Positions 17,067-25,686 of a DNA stretch of 64,000 nt are shown here, one piece after another. How positions within the stretch are numbered: position 1 is the stretch's first letter; every line of letters begins with the position of its first letter. The notes beneath the pieces were generated by a model. That model was not told the origin of the DNA and did not search any database. It saw only the letters and a list, made by a program, of their open reading frames with translations. Source of the DNA: Atopobiaceae bacterium (lineage in GTDB: Bacteria; Actinomycetota; Coriobacteriia; Coriobacteriales; Atopobiaceae); the NCBI GenBank assembly GCA_022483015.1, contig JAKVOB010000001.1:1884902-1948901 (forward strand), read 5' to 3'. The position numbers and the translations under genes are program-made.

Positions 17067-17612
17067 ATGCCAGCTCTCTCGACCGGCACGCTCGAGCTTC
17101 TCGCGCTAGGTGGGCCCGGCCTCGTGCTGGTGCTCATCGCCCTAGCCATCTTCGGGCGGGAGCGCTCCCGCCGTCGTCGCTGCACGGCGACCGCCGAGGG
17201 GTCACTCTGCAAATACGACTTCCTCCACGAACCGCCGGCGCCCGTCTTCGAGTACGAGGTGGCCGGTGCGAGCTACACCAGGCTGCGGCCCTGGAGGTCG
17301 TCAGTCATCAAGGAATGGACGACCCACGGCGACGGCCCCTATGACCTCGACTTCGAGATATGGGCAGATGACAACGACTGCTGCCACCTGGACCATGGTC
17401 CCAGCTACGTCATGACCAACGAGAACGTGTCAAAGGCGCTCTGGGCCCTCGGCACGAGGATGGGCGTCCATTACGACCCGGCCGACCCATCGGTCTCATA
17501 CGTGGAGACGAAGTCGACGAAGCCCTCCGTCAATGGCCTCATCGTCCTCTATATGGGGCTGGGCCTTGTGGCGCTCGGCGTGGTGCTCTTCTTTGTCTTC
17601 GGCGGTGCATAA
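17067..17612 (+). CDS. Small two-helix membrane protein (DUF3592-like)
   Basis: 181 residues with one transmembrane helix at about 11-30, a soluble domain of mostly beta character from about 40 to 150, and a second helix at about 155-178. The layout, including a VSYVE-type strand just before the last helix, resembles DUF3592-type proteins, but the match is by architecture only. It follows the diguanylate cyclase by 17 bp on the same strand and is probably co-transcribed. Function unknown. Confidence 0.7.
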   Translation: MPALSTGTLELLALGGPGLVLVLIALAIFGRERSRRRRCTATAEGSLCKYDFLHEPPAPVFEYEVAGASYTRLRPWRSSVIKEWTTHGDGPYDLDFEIWADDNDCCHLDHGPSYVMTNENVSKALWALGTRMGVHYDPADPSVSYVETKSTKPSVNGLIVLYMGLGLVALGVVLFFVFGGA

Positions 17613-17716
17613 GGACCAGGCGAGAAGAACGCGAGGCTTTGACCTCACCGACCACAAGCTCCTCGTCGGAACTAACTAGCTATGCCTTAAGGCCATACCG
17701 TGCCATTCACATGCCC

Positions 17717-19537
17717 CTACCATATTTCAGCAGCCAGCGTCGCCATTACGTCAGCTCTATCTTTAACCTGATCATGCTGAAATTGGTTGGGGTAGCGACC
17801 CAATAGATGGTCCATCATTACAAAGGTCTTTACCGGACTCCCTATTTCACTGTTATTTGACCCATGCTCATACACGTGCTTCTTCTCTGCATATGTATGA
17901 TTCTTGGCAGCCGAATTATCATCGTCATATAGCAGTGCAAGATTGCCAATCGACCGTATCACCACATCGTTGTACTGATTCAACAGCTCTTCTGGTATGG
18001 CATCATATGAGCTCCCGTACCAATCCTGCAACGCATCAAGATCCTGCGGAATAATGTGCTCAACAGTCAAGCGATGCAATCCCCCAGCGTCTTTTTGGAC
18101 CACATCCCTTCGGCCGTCTCTCTCTCGAAGATGGTTTTCAATCATTCGGAGATAGTACTCAGCCACCCTCGGCTTAGCAGGAGCAAGCTCCGCAAACGCT
18201 GCCTTGAACTGAGTATCGTCAGCCATTTCATGCGTCTTTTGTGACACCAAATCAGATACAACCTTCAGAGACTCATACTCCTTAATTCTCTTTATGCAAT
18301 CAGCAAAAATAGTATCGAGCCTATTAGTCGATTTCTCACAAACTTGCATACGCACGAGCAGCTTTGTAAGTTCTTCTGCGAATTCAACAAGTTCCCGATC
18401 GAACCCCTTTCCTCTGTACTCGAAAAGGGCAGCAAACAGAGGAACGTACACTTGGTCTTGGTTAATTGCCGCAAGATCAGGAAGCAGCCGCTTATCCAAA
18501 TCGCCTACACCGGTCTTATAATTCTTGAGGCAAGCAAAGACCTCCGCGGCTTCCTTTTGTTGATGATAAAAGAAGTTAAAATCGCTCTTCGCAGTCTCAT
18601 GAAACAGATTCTTATATACGTCTGGAAGCTTGCGTTTTGGAACGCGGCTTCCGTTCTTGTAGTACAGGTAGCACGAATAAAATTGGACAAGGTTATCCGA
18701 CCCAACTTCATTCGAAACGCTATTCCACTTATTCAGGGCATCGCTTCCGGTTCTACACCAGCTGAGAAAGATATTCTTTATCCTATCCGCCGCAGTAAGA
18801 TCGAGCCCCTTTCCGTTGAGAGAATCAAACACCTGAAATGCGCTCATCGCATCTTCGCACTCAATAACAACAAGCTTCAGCTGCTTCGTGATTACGGTCA
18901 AGAGAAGGCGGTAGAACGAATAGACGCTTCGGTCCGCACCTAGATTTAGCCAATCATTTTTCAGGATTTCTATTTCCTTCGTAAAGAGTTCGTACGCCTT
19001 TTTTAGGCGCCTAGCTCCCGCATAGGCACCTGATCCAATATCAGATCCCGCAATACCGAGATAGTTCATATACCTTCGACCGGTATCGCCGTTTAGAATC
19101 AAACGAGGAGCAGGCATTGACGCATCATCAGATAAATCGGTTCCCTGTAGACAGCTTGTGACAACACCCAGCAGTCCGCGCAGGTTCTTCTGGTCGTCTT
19201 CACTTGCGACGTCCCGACTGACAGAATCCGCGATAGCCTTCATCAAGAGAGACAACGATGTAAGTCGTTGCTGCCCATCTACGACGAGCCTAACGTCAGA
19301 GCTATCAATCCCATAGTCAGTTAACTTAATACAAGCAGCCGTATATGAGTCTCGATCAAAAGTAGTCGTGACAATAGCACCAAGAAAGTGCACTTCACCA
19401 CTATCCGAATAGACCAAATCTTTTATATCGTCGAAAAGCGCTCCTGTTTCAGCATTAGTCCACGAATAGTCTCGCTGATAATCTGGAATGGCCAGATAGT
19501 GTTCCGTGAAAACACCAATGACTCTCTTGAACTCCAT
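17717..19537 (-). CDS. DUF262-DUF1524 protein, GmrSD-like type IV restriction candidate
   Basis: 606 residues. N-terminal DUF262: PDYQRDYSW at residues 18-26 and the nucleotide-binding VVDGQQRLTSL at about 85-95. C-terminal DUF1524 with the HNH-like TVEHIIPQ near residue 490. This fused arrangement is that of the GmrSD family, NTP-dependent nucleases that attack modified DNA, notably glucosylated hydroxymethylcytosine phage DNA. Base composition is very different from its surroundings: the 60 bases 18301-18360 hold only 25 G or C, while neighbouring housekeeping genes look about two-thirds GC. That is a strong sign of recent transfer. It is followed upstream on the same strand by a methylase and an endonuclease. 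Target modification unknown. Confidence 0.85.
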   Translation of the reverse strand: MEFKRVIGVFTEHYLAIPDYQRDYSWTNAETGALFDDIKDLVYSDSGEVHFLGAIVTTTFDRDSYTAACIKLTDYGIDSSDVRLVVDGQQRLTSLSLLMKAIADSVSRDVASEDDQKNLRGLLGVVTSCLQGTDLSDDASMPAPRLILNGDTGRRYMNYLGIAGSDIGSGAYAGARRLKKAYELFTKEIEILKNDWLNLGADRSVYSFYRLLLTVITKQLKLVVIECEDAMSAFQVFDSLNGKGLDLTAADRIKNIFLSWCRTGSDALNKWNSVSNEVGSDNLVQFYSCYLYYKNGSRVPKRKLPDVYKNLFHETAKSDFNFFYHQQKEAAEVFACLKNYKTGVGDLDKRLLPDLAAINQDQVYVPLFAALFEYRGKGFDRELVEFAEELTKLLVRMQVCEKSTNRLDTIFADCIKRIKEYESLKVVSDLVSQKTHEMADDTQFKAAFAELAPAKPRVAEYYLRMIENHLRERDGRRDVVQKDAGGLHRLTVEHIIPQDLDALQDWYGSSYDAIPEELLNQYNDVVIRSIGNLALLYDDDNSAAKNHTYAEKKHVYEHGSNNSEIGSPVKTFVMMDHLLGRYPNQFQHDQVKDRADVMATLAAEIW

Positions 19538-19585
19538 TACTCGCTCCTTCTGCTGCTCGGCAGAGCATTCAACGCAACACGGCCT

Positions 19586-20857
19586 TTACTCTAATTCCCT
19601 GATTGCTTTAGCAATAACATGTGGCATACCCACCACGAGGGCATTCCCCATGCAGAAGGCGCGATTGCCATCAGACATCCCGGTGTCCGTCCAACCCTTC
19701 GGAAACCCCTGCAGTTGGTCGAGCTCATCAGGGATAAGCCTCCTGTAGCGGCCATCAACCTCGACCACATGCTTAAACCGAGAGGGGCTCGTTCCTCCCT
19801 CGCCCGTCAGGATGGTCCTCGAGGGATTCGTAAGGAGATCAGGCCAAGCCATAGACCCTTCTGAGTAGTAATACTCGAAACCTGTCCGCTTGTTCTTGCG
19901 CTTCTCCCTCTTGCCGCCCTTGAGGTATTCCCATCGGGGAAGCTGCTCCTCAGGGACATAGAAAGACTCGGGCACCTCGTCCTCGGAGACCAGCACGTCC
20001 CCAAGTGTATGAAGCTTGCCCTTATATGCCTCTTCAATCTTGCAAGTGACGACCGTATTCCCGACCATGACGCCAGCCTCGGCAAAGGGAGTCAACTTGT
20101 GTCCCTTGTTGAAGTCCTCGCTGGCCGCATAGGGATCAGCGGGTATCGTCACCTTGACGTGCGGGGAGACCTCGCGCATCGGAAGCGCCCGAGCCATCAC
20201 GCCAGTCTCAAGCCTGGTCTCCAGGTCCCAATTCCCATTGCGCTCGGCGAAGATATAGACACGCTTCCTACGCTGGGACGAACCGTATTCTGCGCTATTG
20301 ATCACACGCCACTCGACGCAATAACCTAACGAAGCAAGGCAGCTCAGAATGATTGCAAAGTCACGCCCACGCTGAGCGACGGGACTCTTCAGCAGTCGAT
20401 CGACATTCTCGAAGAGACAGTACCTCGCATTGCCCTCACTCTTGGCCAATTGAATCTGCAGGAACCGATAGATGTCCCACCACAGGACACCCTTCTTGCC
20501 CTCGATACCCTTTGCCTGGTCAAGCGAGCGTGCCACCGAATAGTCCTGGCAGGGGAAGCCACCGACGACCATATCGACGTCGGGAATCTCCCTCGTCCCC
20601 GCCTCATACTCATCGAGTACCTTATTGATGTCCTCGTTGACGACAGACCCATCACCGAAGCGGGACTCATAGCACTCAGCCGCAAACTGCCGGCCCTTGG
20701 TTCCAGGTGGCTCCCACTGATTCGCCCAGACGGTCTTGTACGGGCCGGCCTTCGGCAGCTTCCACTCGGGATGCTCCTTGCTGTGGTAGCCCTCAAGGCC
20801 AAGCCTGAACCCGCCGACCCCCGCAAAGAGCTCGGCTACCTTTATCTCATCGGACAC
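19586..20857 (-). CDS. DNA (cytosine-5)-methyltransferase
   Basis: 423 residues with the ordered C5-methylase motifs: I (AELFAGVGGFRLGLEG near residue 8), IV with the catalytic Cys (VVGGFPCQDYS near residue 97), VI (ENVDRL), VIII (SSQRRKRVY), a target-recognition region in the middle, and the C-terminal LQGFPKGWTD and GNALVVGMP motifs. GTG at 20857 is chosen as start because GGAG lies four bases before it. It lies 73 bp downstream of the Sau3AI-like endonuclease gene on the same strand, making a type II system. If the endonuclease keeps the Sau3AI specificity, the methylated site would be GATC at C5 of cytosine; that is inference. Confidence 0.93.
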   Translation of the reverse strand: MSDEIKVAELFAGVGGFRLGLEGYHSKEHPEWKLPKAGPYKTVWANQWEPPGTKGRQFAAECYESRFGDGSVVNEDINKVLDEYEAGTREIPDVDMVVGGFPCQDYSVARSLDQAKGIEGKKGVLWWDIYRFLQIQLAKSEGNARYCLFENVDRLLKSPVAQRGRDFAIILSCLASLGYCVEWRVINSAEYGSSQRRKRVYIFAERNGNWDLETRLETGVMARALPMREVSPHVKVTIPADPYAASEDFNKGHKLTPFAEAGVMVGNTVVTCKIEEAYKGKLHTLGDVLVSEDEVPESFYVPEEQLPRWEYLKGGKREKRKNKRTGFEYYYSEGSMAWPDLLTNPSRTILTGEGGTSPSRFKHVVEVDGRYRRLIPDELDQLQGFPKGWTDTGMSDGNRAFCMGNALVVGMPHVIAKAIRELE

Positions 20858-20930
20858 GTTTCTCCAATCGCTGCTGTGTCCACGAACATGTGAGATCAAT
20901 AGTAGCCGATCAACGGGACAGGATCAAGCG

Positions 20931-22286
20931 CTAGCCTGGAAGGCTTGCCGCCCTTGCAATCTCCCCAGCAAGATAGTCCTGGTTCAACCAGAAGCACTTC
21001 TTACTCACAGGATTGCCGTGCGGCTGAGGGCTCGTGTCGGCAGCGTTCCTCCCGTGGGGCCTCACGTGACAACAACGGTTCTCGGATGACTTCACGGATA
21101 CCTCGGCATGACCCTCTCGCACGTTCTCGCGCATCTGGTCATAGCACCGCTTCGCCTCATCAAGGTCCACATCGGGCATTTGCCACAAGGTGACATCATG
21201 CAAGCGATAAACGCCTGATCCTTTAGATGTCTCTATGTAAACGACAAATAGAAAGGGATTCTGAAGGCGCCTGTTGAACTCTGAGTCTTTAAAGGGAATC
21301 TCTTCTATCTCAGAGTAATCGAGCGTCGAATAGAGCGGGACACTCTCCGTTGGTCGTCCGTTCGCATGAAGCCTCATCGTTCTTGGCTTGATGCCAGCCT
21401 TCTCGAACTCCTCGACCTTCGCATCCTGCGAGACTCCCAGGATGTGCTTCGTGATAAGTGCGCACGCGTTCTTGGGTTTGCGTCCACCGGCATGACCAAT
21501 CCCATACTTGGTGCAGAGCTCGTCCTCGGTCATGCCGATGTAGGGCAGGAACCTCTCTTGGACAAGAGAGAGTAGGTCGAGGCTCTTCTCGTTCTGGCTT
21601 CGCTCGATGCGCTCCCTCTTCTCGAGAAGCCCGTTCTCCATCGCTGTCATGTACGAGGCCTTGAGGGCCCACGCACGCGGTTTTGCAAGCACATCGGAGT
21701 AAGGTTGGCTCCTACGCACCGAAGAGTCCGCAGCCTTTGTACAAGCCTCGAGATAGAGGGTGTCAGAACCAGAAATATCCTCGGCATGCCCTGCACGGAC
21801 CTTCGCGACCACCGTCTCCCAGTCAGCCTTTACCTGTGGGATGTCTTCCTCTGGAATCTTCCAGACCTCAGCGAGAACGACTTGGTAATCGACAGGATTG
21901 GCGTCCTTCTCCCAAAGGTATGAGACGAGAAGAATCGAGGCTGCCTTGTTCATGAAGTGGCTTGTCTCGAACGTCTCGTTCACGACGTCGTCGTAGTTCA
22001 CCATGGTAATGACGAGGCGTTCCTTGGCAATGAGCTCATTCTTGGCATTGTGCTTCAGTGGCGTCGACTTGAGCTCGAGTCCGACCTTGTAGAAGTCCGG
22101 CCGGCCATCGCTGTTAATCCTATAGCCGAAGTAGTATTCCTCGAGCGCATTGCCGAAGGAGCCCCTCCTTCGCTTGGGGTCAGCCAGGCCATTCGAGGAC
22201 GTCATCTCGCGGAGGCTGTGCCCCACGAGCTTCTGAGCATACTCGACAATCGAGGTGATGCTCGTGTCGTCGTACTTCTCGTCCAT
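20931..22286 (-). CDS. Sau3AI/MutH-family type II restriction endonuclease
   Basis: 451 residues. The N-terminal domain carries the MutH/Sau3AI catalytic series GNALEEYYFGYRINSDGRPD then FYKVGLELKSTP, giving Asp64, Glu71 and Lys73 (D-x6-E-x-K). The C-terminal half, as in Sau3AI, would be a second MutH-like fold that acts allosterically. Length is close to that of Sau3AI. Sau3AI cuts before GATC and is blocked by cytosine C5 methylation, which fits the adjacent C5-methylase. The start at 22286 has GGAGG seven bases upstream. GC content is visibly below that of neighbouring core genes but above that of the DUF262 gene. Confidence 0.9.
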   Translation of the reverse strand: MDEKYDDTSITSIVEYAQKLVGHSLREMTSSNGLADPKRRRGSFGNALEEYYFGYRINSDGRPDFYKVGLELKSTPLKHNAKNELIAKERLVITMVNYDDVVNETFETSHFMNKAASILLVSYLWEKDANPVDYQVVLAEVWKIPEEDIPQVKADWETVVAKVRAGHAEDISGSDTLYLEACTKAADSSVRRSQPYSDVLAKPRAWALKASYMTAMENGLLEKRERIERSQNEKSLDLLSLVQERFLPYIGMTEDELCTKYGIGHAGGRKPKNACALITKHILGVSQDAKVEEFEKAGIKPRTMRLHANGRPTESVPLYSTLDYSEIEEIPFKDSEFNRRLQNPFLFVVYIETSKGSGVYRLHDVTLWQMPDVDLDEAKRCYDQMRENVREGHAEVSVKSSENRCCHVRPHGRNAADTSPQPHGNPVSKKCFWLNQDYLAGEIARAASLPG

Positions 22287-22367
22287 CCCGACCCCTCCGC
22301 TCGCGCCGTGTTTCCGTCTATAGTAGCTACGAACACGCACGTCTCGCCTATCTTTCGAGGAGTGGCA

Positions 22368-22796
22368 ATGGCAACCGATCTTCCCGTCACGCACGTCGCC
22401 GCCGCGATCATCGCCCACGAGGGGCGCGTCCTCGCCTGCCAGCGCTCCTATGGCGACATGAAGGACGGCTGGGAGTTCCCCGGCGGCAAGGTCGAGGCCG
22501 GCGAGACGTCCGCCGACGCCTGCCGCCGCGAGATCCGCGAGGAGCTGGGCTGCGAGCTCTCGGGCTGCTGGCTGTTCACCACCGTCGAGTACGACTATCC
22601 CGACTTCCACCTCTCCATGGACTGCTTCTGCTGCGGCCTTCCCGAGGACACGGAGCCCCACATGCTCGAGCACGAGAACATGCGCTGGCTCACGCTGGGC
22701 GAGCTCACCGACGTCGACTGGCTCCCCGCAGACCACGACCTCATGAGCCAGGTCGGCATGTTCTGGGACTCGCTCTTCTCGGAGATGCACCTGTAG
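22368..22796 (+). CDS. NUDIX hydrolase, MutT/8-oxo-dGTPase type
   Basis: 142 residues. The NUDIX box runs from GGKVEAGET through CRREIREELG with all consensus Glu and Gly residues (GX5EX7REUXEEXGU). The N-terminal THVAAAIIAHEGRVLACQR and WEFPGGK are as in MutT, which removes oxidised dGTP and keeps it out of DNA. The start at 22368 is set by CGAGGAG at good spacing. It is divergent from the restriction endonuclease. Confidence 0.92.
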   Translation: MATDLPVTHVAAAIIAHEGRVLACQRSYGDMKDGWEFPGGKVEAGETSADACRREIREELGCELSGCWLFTTVEYDYPDFHLSMDCFCCGLPEDTEPHMLEHENMRWLTLGELTDVDWLPADHDLMSQVGMFWDSLFSEMHL

Positions 22797-22931
22797 GCCT
22801 TCGCCGAAGCGCCCCATGCCGCATCGTGCCGGGACCGATACGTGAGCGGTGGGACCCTCCCCCGACATGACGGCTATCCTTGTCCCCACGTGCGCCATTG
22901 GGCGACGTGCGCAAGACGAGGGGAAGCACGT

Positions 22932-24125
22932 ATGACATCGAACAGCACCTATACCATGAACCTTCCCAGCTACACCGTGGGTGCGGATGCCTATTCGTCC
23001 GTCGCGCGGGTCACGCAGCGCTTCGGGACGAGCGCGGCACTCATCGGCGGGCACCACGCCATGGCAGCCGCCGAGGGACGCCTCCGCGAGGCGATCAAGG
23101 GCACGCCGCTGACGCTCACCTGCTCAGAGAACTACGGCGAGCAGGCCACGCACGCACACGCCGCGCACCTTGCCGCTCTCGACCAGGTCAAGGCAGCCGA
23201 CATGATCTTCGGCATGGGAGGGGGCCGCGCCATCGACACCTGCAAGGAGGTCGCCGCCATCCTCGACAAGCCGCTCTTCTCGTTCCCCACGGTCGCCTCG
23301 AACTGCGCCCCCGTCACCGCCATCGCCGTCTTCTACAAGGACGACGGCTCCCCCGACAAGTACTTCATCCCGCCCATGCCACCGGTGCACTCCTTCATCG
23401 ACACGGACGTCATCTCGCAGAGCCCTGACGACTACTTCTGGGCGGGAATCGGTGACGCGTTCTCGAAGGAGCCCGAGGTGGAGCTCTCGAGCCGGGACCT
23501 CACGCTTCCCAACACGCCCCTCATGGGCAGGGCCCTCTCGCACGCCTGCGGCCGCCCCCTGTTCGACCATTCCGTCGAGGCCCTCGCCGACAAGCGCGCC
23601 GGCAGGAACTCCTACGAGCTCTCGCAGGTGGTCCTCGACATCATCGTGAGCACGGGCCTCGTCTCCAACATGACGACCAACATGGACGGCCCCGACCCGT
23701 ACTACTTCAACTCCACCACGGCCCATGCGTTCTACAACGCCTACAGCGGCATGGGGGACAGGGCCGCCAGGCACCTCCACGGCGAGGTGGTCTCGTTCGG
23801 TGTCATGGTGCTCCGTGCCTTCGACGCCCGCCCGGACGAGCTTCGCGCCCAGGCCGAGAAGAACCACGAGCTGGGGCTCCCCGTCACCCTTTCCGCCCTC
23901 GACTGCTCCGAGGCCGACCTCGACGGCATCGTCGAGCGCGCGCAGACGACCAACGAGTGGGGCCGCGCCCCGTACGGCTACACCCCGGAGAGGTTCCGCC
24001 AGGCCATCCTGGATGCCGATGCCTTCGGCCGCGCCCTCGAGTCAGGCGACGACGACGCACAGGCGGCCGCGCTCGAGGCCGTGACGGCGCACAAGGCCAC
24101 GGAGAAGGCCCCGCGCAAGCTGTAG
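22932..24125 (+). CDS. Iron/zinc-containing alcohol (glycerol-type) dehydrogenase
   Basis: 397 residues of the group III, GldA-like dehydrogenase family. An N-terminal Rossmann-like domain contains the NAD-binding IFGMGGGRAIDTCKEVA near residues 97-113 and FPTVASNCAPVTAIAVFY. The C-terminal helical domain has metal-ligand candidates in GIGDAFSKEPE and TTAHAFYNAY, and HLHGEVVSFG. The subgroup resembles glycerol dehydrogenases; substrate is not decided. Start at 22932 behind GAGGGGAAG. It ends about 105 bp before a 23-bp inverted repeat. Confidence 0.9.
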   Translation: MTSNSTYTMNLPSYTVGADAYSSVARVTQRFGTSAALIGGHHAMAAAEGRLREAIKGTPLTLTCSENYGEQATHAHAAHLAALDQVKAADMIFGMGGGRAIDTCKEVAAILDKPLFSFPTVASNCAPVTAIAVFYKDDGSPDKYFIPPMPPVHSFIDTDVISQSPDDYFWAGIGDAFSKEPEVELSSRDLTLPNTPLMGRALSHACGRPLFDHSVEALADKRAGRNSYELSQVVLDIIVSTGLVSNMTTNMDGPDPYYFNSTTAHAFYNAYSGMGDRAARHLHGEVVSFGVMVLRAFDARPDELRAQAEKNHELGLPVTLSALDCSEADLDGIVERAQTTNEWGRAPYGYTPERFRQAILDADAFGRALESGDDDAQAAALEAVTAHKATEKAPRKL

Positions 24126-24229
24126 CGCAGCCCGGCCTCCCGATTCATCAGGCGTGCCCGAGGTGGGCTGCTCCCCCTCGGGTACGCCTGCACTCGTATG
24201 TCTGTCGCCTCGTCGGCACCCCCGCCGCA

Positions 24230-24289
24230 CACGTTCGTTCGATTCCGCGCCGCAAAGCCAAGAAACCGGCGCGGAATCGAACGAACGTG
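24230..24289. repeat. Perfect 23-bp inverted repeat (hairpin) in a 335-bp gene-free stretch
   Basis: Left arm 24230-24252 begins CACGTTCGTTCG and ends CGCGCCG; right arm 24267-24289 is its exact complement; the loop has 14 bases. It lies between the convergent dehydrogenase and nucleoid-protein genes, so it probably terminates both. Its arm sequence recurs at 24374-24398, so it may also be a mobile intergenic repeat. The remaining part of 24126-24460 shows no gene. Confidence 0.75.
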
Positions 24290-24373
24290 CAGAGGCAAGA
24301 CTCGAGCATGATTTCATAGGCGCAGGTATACGGCTTGTTCTTCTCGAGAAGGGCGATTCCATAGCCGAAAGGT

Positions 24374-24398
24374 CGGCGCGGAATCGCACTCATGTGCA
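24374..24398. repeat. Third, partial copy of the repeat arm
   Basis: Thirteen bases CGGCGCGGAATCG identical to the right arm of the hairpin at 24267-24279, followed by a diverged segment that again ends GTGCA. A solo half-copy 85 bp beyond the hairpin. Confidence 0.55.
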
Positions 24399-24460
24399 CG
24401 GGCCCCGTCTCCCCGACTGGCACGAGACGAGAAGGCCGCGGTCACATGCCCTGCAGCGCC

Positions 24461-25580
24461 CTAGCGGTTCTCGATCTTGCCGATACCCTTGAGCTCGATG
24501 GAGACCGTCCCGTCGGGCTGGCTCACGAACTCGATGTACTCGGGGCTCGCGGCATACTCGCTCGGGAAGATGACCTCGATGCCGGTGTCGGTGCGGATGC
24601 GGTGGCTCTTGGCGATGCGCCGGGCCACGGCAGGCCTCACCGGCACCTCATGGGGCAGGTCCTCCGAGGCCACGGCACGCTCGTAGTGCTCGGCGAGCTC
24701 AGGGGCGTCCTCGAAGACCTCGCGGCCCACGTCCTCGGGCTTGAACGACTCGTCCGCCTCGACGTGCCTGGTCACGTAGGCCTTGGCGCGGGAGACTGCC
24801 GCCGCGCTCGAGGCCACGGTCACCGGTGCCTCGTCGGCCACCTGCTCAACGATCTTCTCGACCGTGTCCATGACCTCCTTGGTGCTGGCCGCGCTCGAGC
24901 ACTGGAGAAGCCCGTCCGGCACGACGAAGGCCTTCTGGGCCTGCGATGGTGCGCTCGACGTCATGGAACTCGATGGAGAGGTCGGCGGCATCGATCAGCG
25001 CATAGGTGTCGACCTTCTGGGTCGGACTGGGCAGGATCGAGTCCTGGCGCACGATCTCGCAGACGGGACCCGCCTCGCCGCCGCGCATGTCGTCGCTGAA
25101 GAGCTGGCGGCGCGGGAGCAGGACGATCCCGATGCGCCGGCGCGGCTTGGCCGTGTAGGCGGCGTCGAGGTCGACGGCCGCGGGAGCCGCCGGGGCATCC
25201 TCAGCGAACGGGACCTCGGAGGCATCGGCGGCAGCGGCCTTGGGCTTGCTGGGCACGTCGGTGAAGTCGGCCACGAGCAGGTCGAGCGGGGTGTCGTCGT
25301 CGCCCTTGCGCAGCTCGTCGTAGAACCAGCTCGCCACCTGCACGGAGAGGTCGCCGAAGTCGCGCTGCCCCAGGAGGTAGGCCTTGACCTCACCGGCGAA
25401 GGCGCTCGCGTCCGTGAACTCGCCATGACGGTTCTCGGAGCTGGCGCAGAGCTTGCGAAGGTGGCGCTGCACGTAGGAGCGGCACGCGCGCTCGTCGAGG
25501 TCGAGCTCGGACTGCGACAGGTAGCACTCGCCGCTCTCGAGGTCGAGGACGTGCAGGATGGCATGGTTGATCTTGAGCAT
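24461..25580 (-). pseudogene. Frameshifted nucleoid-associated protein (YejK/NdpA family)
   Basis: The N-terminal part, from ATG 25580, reads MLKINHAILHVLDLESGECY and continues to PTQKVDTYALIDAADLSIEF, all typical of the NA37/YejK nucleoid-associated family. The reading frame then degenerates into a Gly/Arg-rich tail. The C-terminal part continues in a different frame, from about AQKAFVVPDGLLQCSSAAST to the stop at 24461 (KGIGKIENR), and fits the family end. One base gained or lost between about 24929 and 24960 explains the break. Codon usage in both halves is native and both remain open, so the lesion is recent, or a sequencing error, or less likely programmed. The upstream ribosome-binding site is weak. 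Confidence 0.82.
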
Positions 25581-25686
25581 GGACACCGTCTTTGTTCGCG
25601 TCGGTCGGATAGCCCACACAGGATAGCGCACGGCCGGGACGGACGGGTCGCCACGTCGGCCAGAGAGGGCCGCGGCCCCGAGGCGC

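Noticed and set aside
24950-25580. Two independent genes in place of the yejK-like locus
   Set aside because: The two pieces match consecutive parts of one family, and the second has no start signal of its own.
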